Shown piece after piece: positions 30,112-40,542 of a stretch of DNA of 64,000 bases; position 1 is the first letter of the stretch, and each line of letters begins with the position of its first letter. This stretch comes from Saccharopolyspora soli (lineage in GTDB: Bacteria > Actinomycetota > Actinomycetes > Mycobacteriales > Pseudonocardiaceae): the NCBI RefSeq assembly GCF_022678645.1, contig NZ_JALBWV010000032.1:30733-94732 (forward strand), given 5' to 3'. The translations under genes were made by a program, and so were the position numbers. The notes under the pieces are model-generated. The model was not told the origin of the DNA, did not search any database, and was given only the letters and a program-made list of their open reading frames with translations.

Positions 30112-30141
30112 CCATACGCACGCACATGACAAGGTGGCACC

Positions 30142-30897
30142 GTGACCGCCGACAGCTTGAGCAGCGTCCAGCGAGCCTTGGACGTGCTGCGCGCGCTCGG
30201 CTCCGGTCCGCTGCGGGTGCAGTCCGTGGCGGAGGCGCTGGGAAAGGAGAAGACCCAGGTCTCCCGCACCTTGAAGGTGCTGGCGGAGTCGGGATTCGTG
30301 GAACGGGACCCGGAAAGCCTGGAATACCGGTTGGGCTGGCAGCTCTTCGCGCTCGCGAGCGCGGCCAGCGACAGCAGGCTCCTGCAACAAGCATCGCCGG
30401 TGCTCCGACGACTCGTGCGCACGCTGGGCGAGGCGGCCTACCTGACAGTGCTCAGCGGCAACGCGGCCGTGACCGTGCTGGCGGAGCGCCCCGGACGAAC
30501 CCTGCAAGCACATGAGCGGATCGGCCGACTCTCCCCGCTGAACTGCACGGCGAGCGGCCGAGCGTTGCTGATCGGACGACCGGACGACGAAGTCGAGATG
30601 CTGCTCGCGGCACAACCGGAACCAATGCCCGGCACCGAACGAGCGCCCCGCACGACGACAGCCGTACTGGACCGGCTGCACGCAGAGCGGGTCGCCGGGC
30701 ACGGCATGGCGATCGAGGAGTCCGAGCCCGGACTGGTGGCAGTCGCGGCGCCGGTGCATGACTTCCACGGCACGACGGTCGCGGCGGTCAACGTCTCCGC
30801 CCCGGCCTTCCGACTGCCTCCGGACGCTCGCGCGCCCGTCGTCACGGCCGTCGTCGACGCCGCTGCGCGGCTTTCACGCGCCCTCGGCGCTCCGTAG
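30142..30897 (+). CDS. IclR family transcriptional regulator
   Basis: A 251-residue protein with an N-terminal winged helix (SVQRALDVLRALGSGPLRVQ to LKVLAESGFVERD) and a C-terminal IclR effector domain (GEAAYLTVLSGNAAVTVL, SPLNCTASGRALL, HGMAIEESEPGLVAVAAPV). It starts with GTG at 30142. IclR proteins usually control a neighbouring operon and themselves; asnB, divergent across a palindrome, is the obvious target. The ligand is unknown; amino-acid sensing as in the actinobacterial NdgR group is possible. Confidence 0.88.
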   Translation: MTADSLSSVQRALDVLRALGSGPLRVQSVAEALGKEKTQVSRTLKVLAESGFVERDPESLEYRLGWQLFALASAASDSRLLQQASPVLRRLVRTLGEAAYLTVLSGNAAVTVLAERPGRTLQAHERIGRLSPLNCTASGRALLIGRPDDEVEMLLAAQPEPMPGTERAPRTTTAVLDRLHAERVAGHGMAIEESEPGLVAVAAPVHDFHGTTVAAVNVSAPAFRLPPDARAPVVTAVVDAAARLSRALGAP

Positions 30898-30899
30898 CC

Positions 30900-31949
30900 T
30901 CAGCCGCCCTCGCCGCGCCGATCGGCGCTACGCGCCTCCGCGCGCTCGCCGCCGCCGTCGGCATCGTCGGCATCATCGTCCTCGGCCTTGACCGCAGTCG
31001 CCTCCGGTTCCGCGGCCGCCTCCGGCTCCTCCGGAGTCGCTGCGGTGTCGTCATCACCGGGCATCGGCTTGCCGCGCAGCAGTTCGGGGTCTTCGCGCTT
31101 GCCGCGCACCAGCAGCAGGTACACCACCGCGCCCGCGAAGACGATCAGGGAGGTGAAGACGTTGATGCGGACGCCGAAGATGTGCGTGGCCTCGTCGGTG
31201 CGCATCATCTCGATCCACAGCCGTCCGGCGGTGTAGCCAGCGACGTAGAGCGCGAACACCCGGCCGTGGCCCATCCGGAACTTGCGGTCCGCCCAGATGA
31301 CCAGCGCGCAGACGGCGAGGTTCCACAGCAGTTCGTACAGGAACGTCGGGTGCACCACGGTGATCGGCGTGTGGTCCAGCGCCACACCGGCGATGGGATC
31401 GGAAAGCCCGGTCTGCGGGTCGATGCGCCGGTAGATCTCCAGTCCCCACGGCAGGTTGGTCGGCGCGCCGTAGAGTTCCTGGTTGAACCAGTTGCCCAGG
31501 CGTCCGATGGCCTGCGCCAGGACGATGCCGGGCGCGACGGCGTCGGCAAAAGCGGGCAGCGGCACGCCCCGACGGCGGCAGCCGATCCAGGCGCCGAGCG
31601 CACCGAGCGCCACCGCGCCCCAGATGCCCAGGCCGCCTTCCCACACCTTCAGGGCGTCCAGCGGGTTGCGGTCCGGTCCGAAGTACTTCTGCCAGTCGGT
31701 GGCCACGTGGTAGAGCCGACCGCCGACCAGTCCGAACGGCACCGCGAACACCGCGATGTCGATGACCGTGCCCTCCCGGCCGCCCCGCGCCACCCAGCGA
31801 CGGCTGCCCAACCAGACGGCCGCGATGATGCCAGCGATGATGCACAGCGCATAGGCGCGAAGCGGGATCGGGCCGAGGTACCAAACCCCCTGGCTCGGGC
31901 TGGGGATGTTGGCCAGGAACGCGTTCGAGGCGGCGACCGGGGCATGCAC
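30900..31949 (-). CDS. lgt: Prolipoprotein diacylglyceryl transferase
   Basis: An integral membrane enzyme of about 350 residues that transfers diacylglycerol from phosphatidylglycerol to the lipobox cysteine of prelipoproteins. It begins with the typical [23 protein letters not shown] and has the Lgt signature [17 protein letters not shown] long acidic Ala/Glu/Asp-rich tail (last ~70 residues) is common in actinobacterial Lgt. The start is uncertain: GTG at 31949 fits the family length, and GTG at 31988 would add 13 residues. It follows trpA in the conserved trp-lgt order. Confidence 0.93.
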   Translation of the reverse strand: MHAPVAASNAFLANIPSPSQGVWYLGPIPLRAYALCIIAGIIAAVWLGSRRWVARGGREGTVIDIAVFAVPFGLVGGRLYHVATDWQKYFGPDRNPLDALKVWEGGLGIWGAVALGALGAWIGCRRRGVPLPAFADAVAPGIVLAQAIGRLGNWFNQELYGAPTNLPWGLEIYRRIDPQTGLSDPIAGVALDHTPITVVHPTFLYELLWNLAVCALVIWADRKFRMGHGRVFALYVAGYTAGRLWIEMMRTDEATHIFGVRINVFTSLIVFAGAVVYLLLVRGKREDPELLRGKPMPGDDDTAATPEEPEAAAEPEATAVKAEDDDADDADGGGERAEARSADRRGEGG

Positions 31950-32097
31950 GCCGCTAACCGTATCTGGCGCCCCACGAAAGGTGAGCACCGCCCGGCCCCA
32001 ACGCGCCGAACCCGCCGGTCATCCGGGCCTGCGCGGTCGAGGCGGCAGCTGGACGCCGTGGCCCCGCACTACACGGAACGGGTCCGAAATCCGCTGT

Positions 32098-32892
32098 TCA
32101 GCGGGAGCGGACGCCGCGGGCGAGTTCCGCCGCCAGCTCGCGGACCCCGGCCGGGCCGTCCTGTTCGGCGCGCGTGACGAAAGCCGAGCCGACGATGACG
32201 CCGTCGGCGAAGCCCGCCACCTCGGCGGCCTGCTCGCCGGAGCGCACCCCGAGGCCGACGCCGATCGGCAGGTCGGTGTGCGCGCGGGTGCGCTGCACCA
32301 GCCCGGCCGCCTGCGCGCCGACGCTCTCGCGCGCACCGGTCACGCCCATCACCGACGTGGCGTACACGAAGCCGCTGCTGGCCTTGGCGGTCAGCGCCAG
32401 CCGTTCCTCCGTCGACGACGGCGCGACCAGGAAGATCCGGTCCAGGCCGTGCGCGTCGGTCGCGGCGATCCAGTCCTCACCCTCGTCCGGGATCAGGTCC
32501 GGGGTGATCGCACCGAGCCCACCGGCGGCCTTGAGGTCGCGGGCGAAGGCGTCCGGGCCGTAGTGGTGCACCGGGTTCCAGTAGGTCATCACCACGGCGT
32601 GGCCACCGGCGTTCGCGATCGAGGACACCACGTCGAAGACGTCCCGCAGCCGGAACCCGGCGCGCAGCGCCTTGTCGCTGGCCGCCTGGATGGTCGGGCC
32701 GTCCATCACCGGGTCGGAGAACGGGATGCCGACCTCGACGATGTCGCAGCCCGTCGAACCACCGGTGCCGGTCAGCATCGCGTCGAACAGCTCCTTGGAG
32801 CCTTCGACGGTCGGGAACCCGGCGGGCAGGTAACCGATCAGGGCGGCCCGCTGTTCTTCCCGGCACGCCTGGAAAACCTCGCGCAGGTTCAC
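32098..32892 (-). CDS. trpA: Tryptophan synthase alpha subunit (primary copy)
   Basis: The 264-residue TIM barrel has the catalytic glutamate in [13 protein letters not shown] and the catalytic aspartate in [15 protein letters not shown], plus the [17 protein letters not shown] phosphate-loop region. It cleaves indole-3-glycerol phosphate to indole, channelled to TrpB. The GTG start at 32892 overlaps the trpB stop by 4 bp. A second, diverged trpA lies at 51852-52703. Confidence 0.96.
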   Translation of the reverse strand: MNLREVFQACREEQRAALIGYLPAGFPTVEGSKELFDAMLTGTGGSTGCDIVEVGIPFSDPVMDGPTIQAASDKALRAGFRLRDVFDVVSSIANAGGHAVVMTYWNPVHHYGPDAFARDLKAAGGLGAITPDLIPDEGEDWIAATDAHGLDRIFLVAPSSTEERLALTAKASSGFVYATSVMGVTGARESVGAQAAGLVQRTRAHTDLPIGVGLGVRSGEQAAEVAGFADGVIVGSAFVTRAEQDGPAGVRELAAELARGVRSR

Positions 32893-34163
32893 CGCGACTC
32901 CTCCTGTTGTTCCGCGCTGTCGACGAGCCCGAAGTACTTCGCCGCGGTGTCCATGTCCTTATCACCGCGCCCGGAGAGGTTGACCAGGATGATCGCCTCC
33001 GGGCCGAGCTCCTGGCCGAGCTTGAGCGCACCGGCCAGCGCGTGCGCGGACTCGATCGCCGGGATGATGCCCTCGGTGCGGGAGAGCAGCCGGAACGCCT
33101 GCATGGCCTCGTCGTCGGTGATGGACCGGTACTCCGCGCGCCCGGTGTCCTTCAGGTAGGAGTGCTCGGGGCCCACTCCGGGGTAGTCCAGCCCGGCCGA
33201 GATCGAGTACGCCTCGATGACCTGGCCGTCGTCGTCCTGCAACAGGTACGAGCGGGCGCCGTGCAGCGTGCCGGGGGTGCCCTCGCTGAGGGTGGCGCCG
33301 TGCTCGCCGGTCGCGATGCCGTGCCCGGCGGGTTCGAACCCGACCAGCCGCACGCCCGGATCGTCGATGAAGCCGTGGAAGATGCCGATGGCGTTGGAAC
33401 CGCCGCCGACGCAGGCGGCGACGACGTCGGGGAGCCGACCGGTCAGCGCCAGCGCCTGCTCGCGGGCCTCCTCACCGATGACCTTGTGGAAGTTGCGCAC
33501 CATCATCGGGAACGGGTGCGCGCCCGCGGCGGTGCCGAGCAGGTAGTGGGTGTGCTCGACGTTGGTCACCCAGTCCCGCAGGGCCTCGTTGATGGCGTCC
33601 TTGAGGGTGGCCGAGCCGGTGTGGACCGGGATGACCTCGGCGCCCAGCAGCCGCATCCGCGCCACGTTGAGCGCCTGCCGCTCGGTGTCCACCTTGCCCA
33701 TGTAGACCACGCACTCCAGGCCGAGCAGCGCGCAGGCGGTCGCGGTGGCCACGCCGTGCTGTCCGGCGCCGGTCTCGGCGATGACCCGGCGCTTGCCCAT
33801 CCGCTTGACCAGCAGCGCCTGACCCAGCACGTTGTTGATCTTGTGCGAGCCGGTGTGGTTCAGGTCCTCCCGCTTGAGCAGGATCCGAGCACCGCCAGCG
33901 TGCTCGCCGAACCGCTTGGCCTCGGTCAGCAGCGACGGGCGTCCGGCGTAGTTGCGCAGCAGGTCGTCGAGCTCGGCGAGGTACTGCGGGTCGTTCTGCG
34001 CCTTGGCGTACTCGGCGGCCAACTCGTCCTGGGCCGCGATCAGCGCTTCCGGCATGAACCGGCCGCCGTAGTCACCGAAGTGCCCGCGCTCGTCCGGGTC
34101 GTGCCCTTCCGGCACGGGCCTGCCCGGCCGGTGGGCGCGCGCGGTATCTGCCCCGACGGTCAT
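32889..34163 (-). CDS. trpB: Tryptophan synthase beta subunit (primary copy)
   Basis: The 424-residue PLP enzyme has the Schiff-base lysine in [22 protein letters not shown], the catalytic glutamate in [23 protein letters not shown] and [10 protein letters not shown]. It condenses indole with serine to make tryptophan. ATG at 34163 follows a strong ggaggt. The catalytic Glu109 equivalent is present here, in contrast to the second TrpB at 50614-51855. Confidence 0.97.
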   Translation of the reverse strand: MTVGADTARAHRPGRPVPEGHDPDERGHFGDYGGRFMPEALIAAQDELAAEYAKAQNDPQYLAELDDLLRNYAGRPSLLTEAKRFGEHAGGARILLKREDLNHTGSHKINNVLGQALLVKRMGKRRVIAETGAGQHGVATATACALLGLECVVYMGKVDTERQALNVARMRLLGAEVIPVHTGSATLKDAINEALRDWVTNVEHTHYLLGTAAGAHPFPMMVRNFHKVIGEEAREQALALTGRLPDVVAACVGGGSNAIGIFHGFIDDPGVRLVGFEPAGHGIATGEHGATLSEGTPGTLHGARSYLLQDDDGQVIEAYSISAGLDYPGVGPEHSYLKDTGRAEYRSITDDEAMQAFRLLSRTEGIIPAIESAHALAGALKLGQELGPEAIILVNLSGRGDKDMDTAAKYFGLVDSAEQQEESR

Positions 34164-34233
34164 TGCCTTACCTCCTGTGCCTGGCGCCGATCCCGGCCAG
34201 TGCTGCTGAGCTCCAAGATGCCTGATCCGGCGG

Positions 34234-35043
34234 CTACCGGCTCGGTCGCGGGCACGCGGGATGCGACCCGGCGGTCACCAACTGGGTAACCGCGGTCTTG
34301 GGATTGTCGCTGGTCACCAGGCCCTCACCGACCAGCACCGCATCCGCACCGGAGCCCGCGTAGGCCATCAGATCGCTCGGCCCGCGGACCCCTGACTCGG
34401 CGATCTTGAGGATTTCCTGCGGCAATCCGGGGGCGATCCGGCCGAACACGTCGCGGTCGACCTCCAGGGTGTGCAGGTTGCGCGCGTTGATGCCGATGAC
34501 TTTCGCCCCGGCCTCCAACGCCCGGTCGGCCTCTTCCGCGGTGTGCACCTCGACCAGCGCGGTCATGCCCAGCGACTCGACCCGGTCCAGCAGCGCTTCC
34601 AGCGCGTTCTGCTCCAACGCGGCCACGATCAGCAGCACCATGTCCGCGCCGTGCGCGCGGGCCTCGTGCACCTGGTACGGGCTGATGATGAAGTCCTTGC
34701 GCAGCAGCGGCGTGTTGACCCGAGCGCGCACCGCGTCGAAGTCGGCCAGCGAACCGCCGAAGCGGCGCTGCTCGGTGAGCACGCTGATCACCCGTGCTCC
34801 GGCCGCGGCGTAGTCGGCGGCCAGGTCGGCTGGCTCGCCGATCTCGGCCAGCTCACCCTTCGAAGGGCTGCGCCGCTTCACTTCGGCGATCACGCCCACG
34901 CCCGGCGCGCGCAGCGCGGCGAGCACATCGTGCGGCGGTGCTGCCGCGGCGGACAGGTGCTTGATCTCGTCGAAGGGGATCGCGGATTCGCGAACCGCCA
35001 AATCCTCGCGAACACCTTCGATGATGGATTCCAGAACGGTCAC
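34234..35043 (-). CDS. trpC: Indole-3-glycerol phosphate synthase
   Basis: From GTG at 35043 the protein has 269 residues beginning [15 protein letters not shown], the standard length. Family motifs include [49 protein letters not shown] and GINARNL. It closes the indole ring in tryptophan synthesis. A small 27-codon frame upstream ends in a GTGA overlap with this start, and gaggtg serves as ribosome binding site. trpF is absent because PriA covers that step. Confidence 0.95.
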   Translation of the reverse strand: MTVLESIIEGVREDLAVRESAIPFDEIKHLSAAAAPPHDVLAALRAPGVGVIAEVKRRSPSKGELAEIGEPADLAADYAAAGARVISVLTEQRRFGGSLADFDAVRARVNTPLLRKDFIISPYQVHEARAHGADMVLLIVAALEQNALEALLDRVESLGMTALVEVHTAEEADRALEAGAKVIGINARNLHTLEVDRDVFGRIAPGLPQEILKIAESGVRGPSDLMAYAGSGADAVLVGEGLVTSDNPKTAVTQLVTAGSHPACPRPSR

Positions 35044-35123
35044 GCGAACACCTCGCCAGCCGTGCCCCGAACACCGAGCCGAAACTTGCTGGATGCGCAG
35101 CTGAACTCCTTGCGCTCGATCAC
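35040..35123 (-). CDS. Candidate 27-residue leader peptide coupled to trpC
   Basis: A GTG at 35123, six bases after an excellent aaggggag ribosome binding site, opens a 27-codon frame ([15 protein letters not shown] near its start). Its TGA overlaps the trpC GTG by 4 bp, the usual signature of translational coupling. It contains no tryptophan codon, so it is not a classical attenuator peptide in this frame. No homologue is recognised. Support is the ribosome binding site and the overlap only. Confidence 0.45.
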   Translation of the reverse strand: MIERKEFSCASSKFRLGVRGTAGEVFA

Positions 35124-35307
35124 GACACTCCCCTTCCCGCCGTGCCGTCGCATGGCCGATGCTAAACCTCACCGGCCGCCGGTCCCACCAAGGGGTAGCC
35201 CAACGTCCCAGCGCAGCAAGGACCTTCGTCCCTGGTGACGATGTTGGACGGCCGTCCGGACCCGTGCCGAACAGGGTTTTCCACCGCTCGGCCAATTCGA
35301 AGAAATT

Positions 35308-35916
35308 TCAACGATCCTGCTCATCGGTTGGATCGCGACCCGCGTCCAGATCGTTCCACATCTGACGGTCCGGATCGTGGGACTTCGGTTTGGCGGCTCC
35401 CGGCGCCGAGTACTTCGCGCCCATGGCGGGCATCCGGCCCGCCCGGAACGCGACGAGCAGCCCAGCGACGAGCAGCAGCACCGCACCGGCTGCCATCAGC
35501 AGCATCCCACCTGGCTGGGTGGAAATCTGGCCGATCGGGGTGCTGCCCGGCGGAACGTCGGTCGTCCCGTACGCGAACCAGCCGAAGTTGAACTGCTGGT
35601 AGACCCGCCAGGCGAGCAGACCGCCCGCGATCACCACCAGGACGCCGACCGCCCGCCGCAGCCACCCGCCAGTCGCCAGCACGGCGGCAACGGCCGCCAG
35701 CGCGGCCAGCGCCACCGGCACCAGCTCCGGGCGCAGATCCGCGCCGGTGCTGCCCGCCATGACCTCGGTGCCGAACGGGGTGCGGAACCGCTGGCCGACC
35801 CAGACCAGCGCGCTCGCTGCCCAGAGCACTCCAGCGGCGGCCAGCACCAGCAGCACCACCGTCCACAGCAGACCCTTCGACCGCGAGCCCGGCTCAGATC
35901 CCGGCACGGTGGTCAA
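35308..35916 (-). CDS. Trp-operon-associated membrane protein (TIGR02234)
   Basis: The 202-residue protein has four predicted helices: [56 protein letters not shown] and [20 protein letters not shown]. The tail is charged. A membrane protein of this type sits between trpE and trpC throughout actinobacteria and is known only as a trp-region conserved protein. Its start overlaps the end of trpE by 23 bp, so it is co-translated. Its function is unknown. Confidence 0.88.
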   Translation of the reverse strand: MTTVPGSEPGSRSKGLLWTVVLLVLAAAGVLWAASALVWVGQRFRTPFGTEVMAGSTGADLRPELVPVALAALAAVAAVLATGGWLRRAVGVLVVIAGGLLAWRVYQQFNFGWFAYGTTDVPPGSTPIGQISTQPGGMLLMAAGAVLLLVAGLLVAFRAGRMPAMGAKYSAPGAAKPKSHDPDRQMWNDLDAGRDPTDEQDR

Positions 35917-37468
35917 CCCGCTCCTCCACCTGCGCGTTGGATGGCCGCGACAGCGTCTCGGCGGTGGCGACCGCGTTGAGCACCGCGCGAGCCTTGTTCA
36001 GGCATTCCTGGTCTTCGGCGACCGGATCGGAATCGGCCACGATGCCGCCACCGGCCTGCACGTACGCGGTGCCGTCGCGCACCAGGGCGGTGCGGATGGC
36101 GATCGCGGTGTCGGCGTCCCCGGCGAAGTCCAGGTAGCCCACCACGCCGCCGTACTGGGCGCGGCGGGTCGGCTCCAACTCCTCGATCAGTTCCAGCGCG
36201 CGCGGTTTCGGCGCACCGGAGAGGGTGCCCGCCGGGAAGCAGGCGGCGATCGCGTCGAAGGCGGTCTGCCCTTCGGCGAGCTGACCGGTCACGGTGGACA
36301 CGATGTGCATGACGTGGCTGTAGCGCTCGATGCGGAAGAAGTCGACGACGTGCACCGAACCCGGCTTGCAGACCCGGCCCAGGTCGTTGCGGCCGAGGTC
36401 GACGAGCATCAGGTGCTCGGCGCGCTCCTTGTCGTCGTTGATCAGCTCCTTCTCCAGCAACGCGTCTTCGTCCTCGTCGGCACCCCGCCAGCGGGTCCCG
36501 GCGATCGGGTGCGTGGTGGCCTGCCCGTCGCGCACCGTTACCAGCGACTCCGGACTGGATCCGACGATGTCGAACGGCGTGCCGCCGTCTGGTGCCTCCA
36601 GCCGCAGCAGGTACATGTACGGGCTCGGGTTGGTGGTGCGCAGGACCCGGTAGATGTCCAGGGCGTCCGCCTCGGTCGCCATCTCGAAGCGTTGCGACAC
36701 CACGACCTGGAACGCCTCGCCGTCGCGGATCGCCTCCTTGGCCTTCTCCACCGCAGCGTGGTGCTCGGCGGGCTGGCGGCGCCGGATGAACTGCGGGTTC
36801 GGCCGGGAGAACGCGGCGACCGTGGGGGCGGCCGGGGTGCACAGCTGTTCGGTCATCGCGTCCAGTCGGCGCACCGCGTCGTCGTAGGCGGCGTCCACCC
36901 GCTCCGGACTGTCGTCCCAGTTCACCGCGTTGGCGATGAGCGTGATGGTGCCCTCGTGGTGGTCCAGTGCGGCCAGGTCCGTGGCCAGCAGCATCACCAG
37001 CTCGGGGATCCGCAGGTCGTCCTCGGTCAGGTTGGGCAGCCGCTCCAGCCTGCGGACCGCGTCGTAGCCGAGGTAGCCGACCATCCCGCCGGTCAGCGGT
37101 GGCAGGCCGGGCAGCGGGTCGGTGTGCAGCAGCCGCACCGTCTCGCGCAGCGCCTGCAGCGGGTCGCCGCTGTCGGGCAGCCCGACCGGCGGAGTGCCCG
37201 TCCAGTGCGCCTGGCCGTCCAGGGCGGTCAGCGCCGCCGCGGAGCGCGCGCCCACGAAGGACCATCGCGACCAGGAGCGGCCGTTCTCGGCGGATTCGAA
37301 GAGGAACGTTCCGGGGCGGTCCCCGGCGAGCTTGCGGTACACCCCGAGCGGGGTTTCGTCGTCCGCGAGCAACCGCCGCACCACCGGGATCACCCGGCGG
37401 CCCGCCGCCAGGGAACGGAACTCCTCGCGTCCAGGGCTGATACTGCCGATATCACCGTCGCCGACCAT
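35894..37468 (-). CDS. trpE: Anthranilate synthase component I
   Basis: The protein (524 residues from ATG 37468; GTG at 37495 would add nine) has the N-terminal [22 protein letters not shown] and the C-terminal chorismate-binding domain with [35 protein letters not shown] and [11 protein letters not shown]. It makes anthranilate from chorismate with ammonia from a separate TrpG, which is not in this window. It is the first gene of the trp group and ends inside the TIGR02234 gene. Confidence 0.95.
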   Translation of the reverse strand: MVGDGDIGSISPGREEFRSLAAGRRVIPVVRRLLADDETPLGVYRKLAGDRPGTFLFESAENGRSWSRWSFVGARSAAALTALDGQAHWTGTPPVGLPDSGDPLQALRETVRLLHTDPLPGLPPLTGGMVGYLGYDAVRRLERLPNLTEDDLRIPELVMLLATDLAALDHHEGTITLIANAVNWDDSPERVDAAYDDAVRRLDAMTEQLCTPAAPTVAAFSRPNPQFIRRRQPAEHHAAVEKAKEAIRDGEAFQVVVSQRFEMATEADALDIYRVLRTTNPSPYMYLLRLEAPDGGTPFDIVGSSPESLVTVRDGQATTHPIAGTRWRGADEDEDALLEKELINDDKERAEHLMLVDLGRNDLGRVCKPGSVHVVDFFRIERYSHVMHIVSTVTGQLAEGQTAFDAIAACFPAGTLSGAPKPRALELIEELEPTRRAQYGGVVGYLDFAGDADTAIAIRTALVRDGTAYVQAGGGIVADSDPVAEDQECLNKARAVLNAVATAETLSRPSNAQVEERVDHRAGI

Positions 37469-37652
37469 GCCGTCATTGTGCCGCCCACCCGTCACGGCCC
37501 GCGCGGGACCTAGGGTCTGCTGGCTGAGCGGCTTGCGGTGCGGAGACGGCTACCGCAGAGGGCCCGCACCCGCGCCGCTGCGCGAACCACTCCTGAAACA
37601 GTCTCTGGGCACCGTTTTGCCCTCGGCGCGTTCGGGCGGCGAGGATAGGTGG

Positions 37653-38282
37653 GTGAGCAGTGGAATCGACCAGGACGGCGCGGAGCCGAAACGCCGCGGG
37701 CGGCGGCGCAGCGGCGCCGACACCAAAGCGGCGCTGCTGGCCGCGGCGCGCGAGGTGTTCACCGAGCAGGGGTACGACGCGGCCACGGTGCGCGCCATCG
37801 CGGGCAAGGCCGGTGTCGACCCGGCGATGGTCAACCACTGGTTCGGCGGCAAGGAGGGCCTGTTCACCGCCGCGGTGGCCATCCCGATCAACCCCTCGGA
37901 AGTGGTGCCGCAACTGCTGGAAGGCGATCCGCAGCAGCTCGCCGAGCGCCTGCTGCACCGGTTCCTGACCGTCTGGGACAACGTCGGCGGCGGCCAGTTC
38001 GCGGCCCTGATGCGCAGCATCGCCACCAACGAGAACGCGGTGCGGATGCTGCGCGAGTTCATCCAGAGCGTGCTGTTCACCCGGCTGGTCAAGGCGCTCG
38101 ACGTGGACCAGCCGGAGCTGCGGACGGCGCTGTGCGGGACGCAGATCGTCGGTCTCGGCATGGCCCGCTACGTGGTCCGCCTGGAACCGCTGGCCTCGGC
38201 CGACCACGACGTCGTGGTGGCCACCATCGCCCCCAACCTCCAGCGCTACCTCACCGGCGACCTGGGCTCCCCCGCCCGATGA
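37653..38282 (+). CDS. TetR family transcriptional regulator
   Basis: From GTG at 37653 (after gaggat and aggtgg) the protein has 209 residues. The N-terminal helix-turn-helix is clear (KAALLAAAREVFTEQGYDAATVRAIAGKAGVDPAMVNHWFGGKEGLF, about residues 23-70, described here in parts), and the C-terminal domain is of the TetR type with an alpha-helical ligand pocket. It is divergent from trpE and convergent with hisI, with no obvious efflux or enzyme target adjacent. The ligand is unknown. Confidence 0.88.
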   Translation: MSSGIDQDGAEPKRRGRRRSGADTKAALLAAAREVFTEQGYDAATVRAIAGKAGVDPAMVNHWFGGKEGLFTAAVAIPINPSEVVPQLLEGDPQQLAERLLHRFLTVWDNVGGGQFAALMRSIATNENAVRMLREFIQSVLFTRLVKALDVDQPELRTALCGTQIVGLGMARYVVRLEPLASADHDVVVATIAPNLQRYLTGDLGSPAR

Positions 38283-38328
38283 CCCTGGCGGCAGCACCCG
38301 CCGGGAACCGGCGCGTTGTGGGCGAGTC

Positions 38329-38392
38329 TCCAACTTTCCCTGGAATTGGACACCCGAACGATGCGGGCTCCGAATTTCCCCGGAGTTGGGAG
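38329..38392. terminator. Imperfect inverted repeat between tetR and hisI
   Basis: CTCCAACT (38329-38336) can pair with AGTTGGGAG (38384-38392) with one bulge, and inner bases add further weak pairing. It lies between convergent stops, so a terminator role is plausible. Confidence 0.35.
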
Positions 38393-38396
38393 CGCG

Positions 38397-38747
38397 TCAG
38401 CCCTCGGGTTTGAGGAGGGTGTCGGCGTCGAAGCAGGTGCGGTCCCCGGTGTGGCAGGCCGCGCCCTGCTGGTCGACGACCAGCAGGATCGTGTCGCCGT
38501 CGCAGTCCAGCCGCACCTCGTGCACGTACTGCGTGTGCCCGGACGTTTCGCCCTTGACCCAGTACTGCTGGCGGCTGCGGGAGTAGTAGGTGCCGCGCCG
38601 GGTGGTGAGGGTGCGGTGCAGCGCCTCGTCGTCCATCCACGCCATCATCAGCACCTCGCCGGTGCCGCGCTGCTGCGCGATCGCCGCGACCAGCCCGTCC
38701 GGATTGCGCTTCAGGCGGGCGGCGATCGCCGGGTCCAGACCGATCAT
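38397..38747 (-). CDS. hisI: Phosphoribosyl-AMP cyclohydrolase
   Basis: A 116-residue enzyme with [37 protein letters not shown] and the metal-binding cysteines and aspartates of HisI ([20 protein letters not shown]). It opens the adenine ring of phosphoribosyl-AMP in histidine synthesis. ATG at 38747 overlaps the hisF stop by 4 bp (ATGA). The HisE pyrophosphohydrolase domain is not fused, as usual for actinobacteria. Confidence 0.95.
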   Translation of the reverse strand: MIGLDPAIAARLKRNPDGLVAAIAQQRGTGEVLMMAWMDDEALHRTLTTRRGTYYSRSRQQYWVKGETSGHTQYVHEVRLDCDGDTILLVVDQQGAACHTGDRTCFDADTLLKPEG

Positions 38748-39517
38748 CGCACTGTGATCCCTTCCGCCCGCATAGCTTCCTTGACCTCACTGATCCGCAA
38801 CTGTCCGAAGTGGAACACGCTGGCGGCGAGCACCGCATCCGCCCCGGCGTGCACCGCGGGCGCGAAATGCTCGACGGCACCGGCCCCACCGCTGGCGATC
38901 AACGGCACATCGACGACAGCGCGCACCGCGCGGATCATCTCCAGGTCGAATCCGGCCTTGGTGCCGTCGGCGTCCATCGAGTTCAGCAGGATCTCGCCGA
39001 CCCCGAGCCGCTGCCCCTCGGCGGCCCACTCGACGGCGCAGATCCCGGTGCCGCGCCGACCGCCGTGCGTGGTGACCTCGTAGCCGGACGGAGTCGGCTG
39101 CCCGCCCTCGGGCACCCGCCGCGCATCCACCGACAGCACGACGCACTGCGCGCCGAAGCGCTGCGATGCCTCGCTGAGCAGTTCCGGCCGAGCGATCGCG
39201 GCGGTGTTCAGACTGACCTTGTCGGCACCGGCGCGCAGCAGCCGGTTGATGTCCTCGGGGCTGCGCACGCCGCCGCCCACGGTCAGCGGGATGAACACCT
39301 GCTCGGCGGTGCGGCGGACCACGTCGAAGGTGGTCTCCCGGTCGGCGGAGGATGCCGTGACGTCGAGGAAGGTCAGCTCGTCGGCACCTTCCGCGTCGTA
39401 GGCGCGGGCGAGCTCCACGGGGTCGCCCGCGTCGCGGAGGTTGGCGAAGTTGACACCCTTGACGACCCGCCCCTGATCGACGTCCAGGCAGGGGATCACA
39501 CGCACCGCAACGGCCAT
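38744..39517 (-). CDS. hisF: Imidazole glycerol phosphate synthase, cyclase subunit
   Basis: A 257-residue TIM barrel with the catalytic aspartate in [20 protein letters not shown] and a second in [15 protein letters not shown], plus the half-barrel phosphate motifs [11 protein letters not shown] and [11 protein letters not shown]. With HisH it forms imidazole glycerol phosphate and AICAR. It is translationally coupled to hisI and is 100 bp downstream of priA. Confidence 0.97.
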   Translation of the reverse strand: MAVAVRVIPCLDVDQGRVVKGVNFANLRDAGDPVELARAYDAEGADELTFLDVTASSADRETTFDVVRRTAEQVFIPLTVGGGVRSPEDINRLLRAGADKVSLNTAAIARPELLSEASQRFGAQCVVLSVDARRVPEGGQPTPSGYEVTTHGGRRGTGICAVEWAAEGQRLGVGEILLNSMDADGTKAGFDLEMIRAVRAVVDVPLIASGGAGAVEHFAPAVHAGADAVLAASVFHFGQLRISEVKEAMRAEGITVR

Positions 39518-39617
39518 GTCCCCAGGGTAAAGACCTGGCCGTGCGGCGCGGTGGACGGGGCGATTTCAGCCCACCCAGCTTCACCCGCGTCGTGAACCCG
39601 GATGAAGCTCCGGTGCG

Positions 39618-40349
39618 TCAGCGGACCGCGGCGAGGGCTTCTTCGAGGGTGAAGTTCTGGGCGTAGAGCGCCTTCCCGACGATCGAGCCCTCCAGGCCGA
39701 TCGGGGCGAGTTCGGACAGCCGCACCAGATCGTCCACACTGGACACTCCGCCGGAGGCGATCACCGGCGCATCGGTGCGGGAGCAGACTTCGCGCAGCAG
39801 AGCCACGTTCGGCCCCTGCAGGGTGCCGTCCTTGCTGACGTCGGTGACCACGTAGCGGCGGCAACCGGCGGCGTCCAGCCGAGCCAGCACCTCCCACAGG
39901 TCCCCGCCGTCCTTGGTCCAGCCGCGCGCGGCCAGCCGGTGCCCCTGCTCGGTGATCCGCACGTCGAGCCCGACCGCGACCCGCTCGCCGTACTCGGCGA
40001 CGACCCGGTCCGCCCACTCCGGGTTCTCCAGCGCGGCGGTGCCGAGGTTGACCCGCGCGCAGCCGGTGGCCAGCGCCGCCTCCAGCGAGGCGTCGTCGCG
40101 GATGCCGCCGGAGAGCTCCACCTGGACGTCGAGCTTGCCGGTCACCTCGGCCAGCAGCGCGCGGTTCGAACCGCGGCCGAACGCCGCGTCCAGGTCGACC
40201 AGGTGGATCCACTCCGCTCCCGCGCGCTGCCAGGCCAGCGCGGCTTCCAACGGATCACCGTAGGAAGTCTCGGTACCGGCGGCGCCCTGCACGAGGCGCA
40301 CTGCCTGACCGTCGGCAACGTCAACAGCGGGAAGCAGCGTGAATGTCAC
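39618..40349 (-). CDS. priA: Bifunctional HisA/TrpF isomerase
   Basis: A 243-residue half-barrel isomerase beginning [20 protein letters not shown]. It has catalytic aspartates in the first strand and in the [14 protein letters not shown] loop, and VELSGGIRD and [11 protein letters not shown] phosphate motifs. In actinobacteria lacking trpF this enzyme isomerises both ProFAR (histidine) and phosphoribosylanthranilate (tryptophan). No trpF is present among the trp genes here, which fits. GTG start at 40349. Confidence 0.94.
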   Translation of the reverse strand: MTFTLLPAVDVADGQAVRLVQGAAGTETSYGDPLEAALAWQRAGAEWIHLVDLDAAFGRGSNRALLAEVTGKLDVQVELSGGIRDDASLEAALATGCARVNLGTAALENPEWADRVVAEYGERVAVGLDVRITEQGHRLAARGWTKDGGDLWEVLARLDAAGCRRYVVTDVSKDGTLQGPNVALLREVCSRTDAPVIASGGVSSVDDLVRLSELAPIGLEGSIVGKALYAQNFTLEEALAAVR

Positions 40350-40458
40350 GTCCCAACCCTACGATGGCGAACCATCGTCCCTGCTCGCGACCCAGCGGCG
40401 GACCGAAGCGCGGTGCGACGACTGTTCCGGATTTCCCCAGAAGCCTGTCTTCGAACTT

Positions 40459-40531
40459 GTTTTGCGTGGCGGTGCGGGTAGCGGAACCTCAGACGCCGTC
40501 TTGGTCCGGGATCCCCGACATCATGTATGCC
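40459..40531 (-). repeat. Partial copy of the 59.9-kb MITE-like element
   Basis: Within the 193-bp gap between priA and the next gene, 73 bp match the complement of 59857-59930: 35 identical bases from GTTTTGCGTGGCGG to CCTCAGA, a diverged 12-13-base spacer, then 26 bases (CCGGGATCCCCGACATCATG and beyond) with one mismatch. Neither the terminal inverted repeat nor the flanking direct repeat of the larger element is found here. Confidence 0.8.
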
Positions 40532-40542
40532 CAGTTGCGGCG

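Noticed and set aside
35150..35200. GGTGGGACCGGCG upstream of trpC resembles the T-box core GGTGGNACCGCG.
   Set aside because: It has an inserted base, and no specifier loop, AG bulge or antiterminator partner was found. Chance in GC-rich DNA is more likely.
37653..38282. Whether the TetR gene could control the his or trp genes on either side.
   Set aside because: No shared operator-like palindrome was found in the trpE or hisI upstream regions, and hisI converges with tetR.
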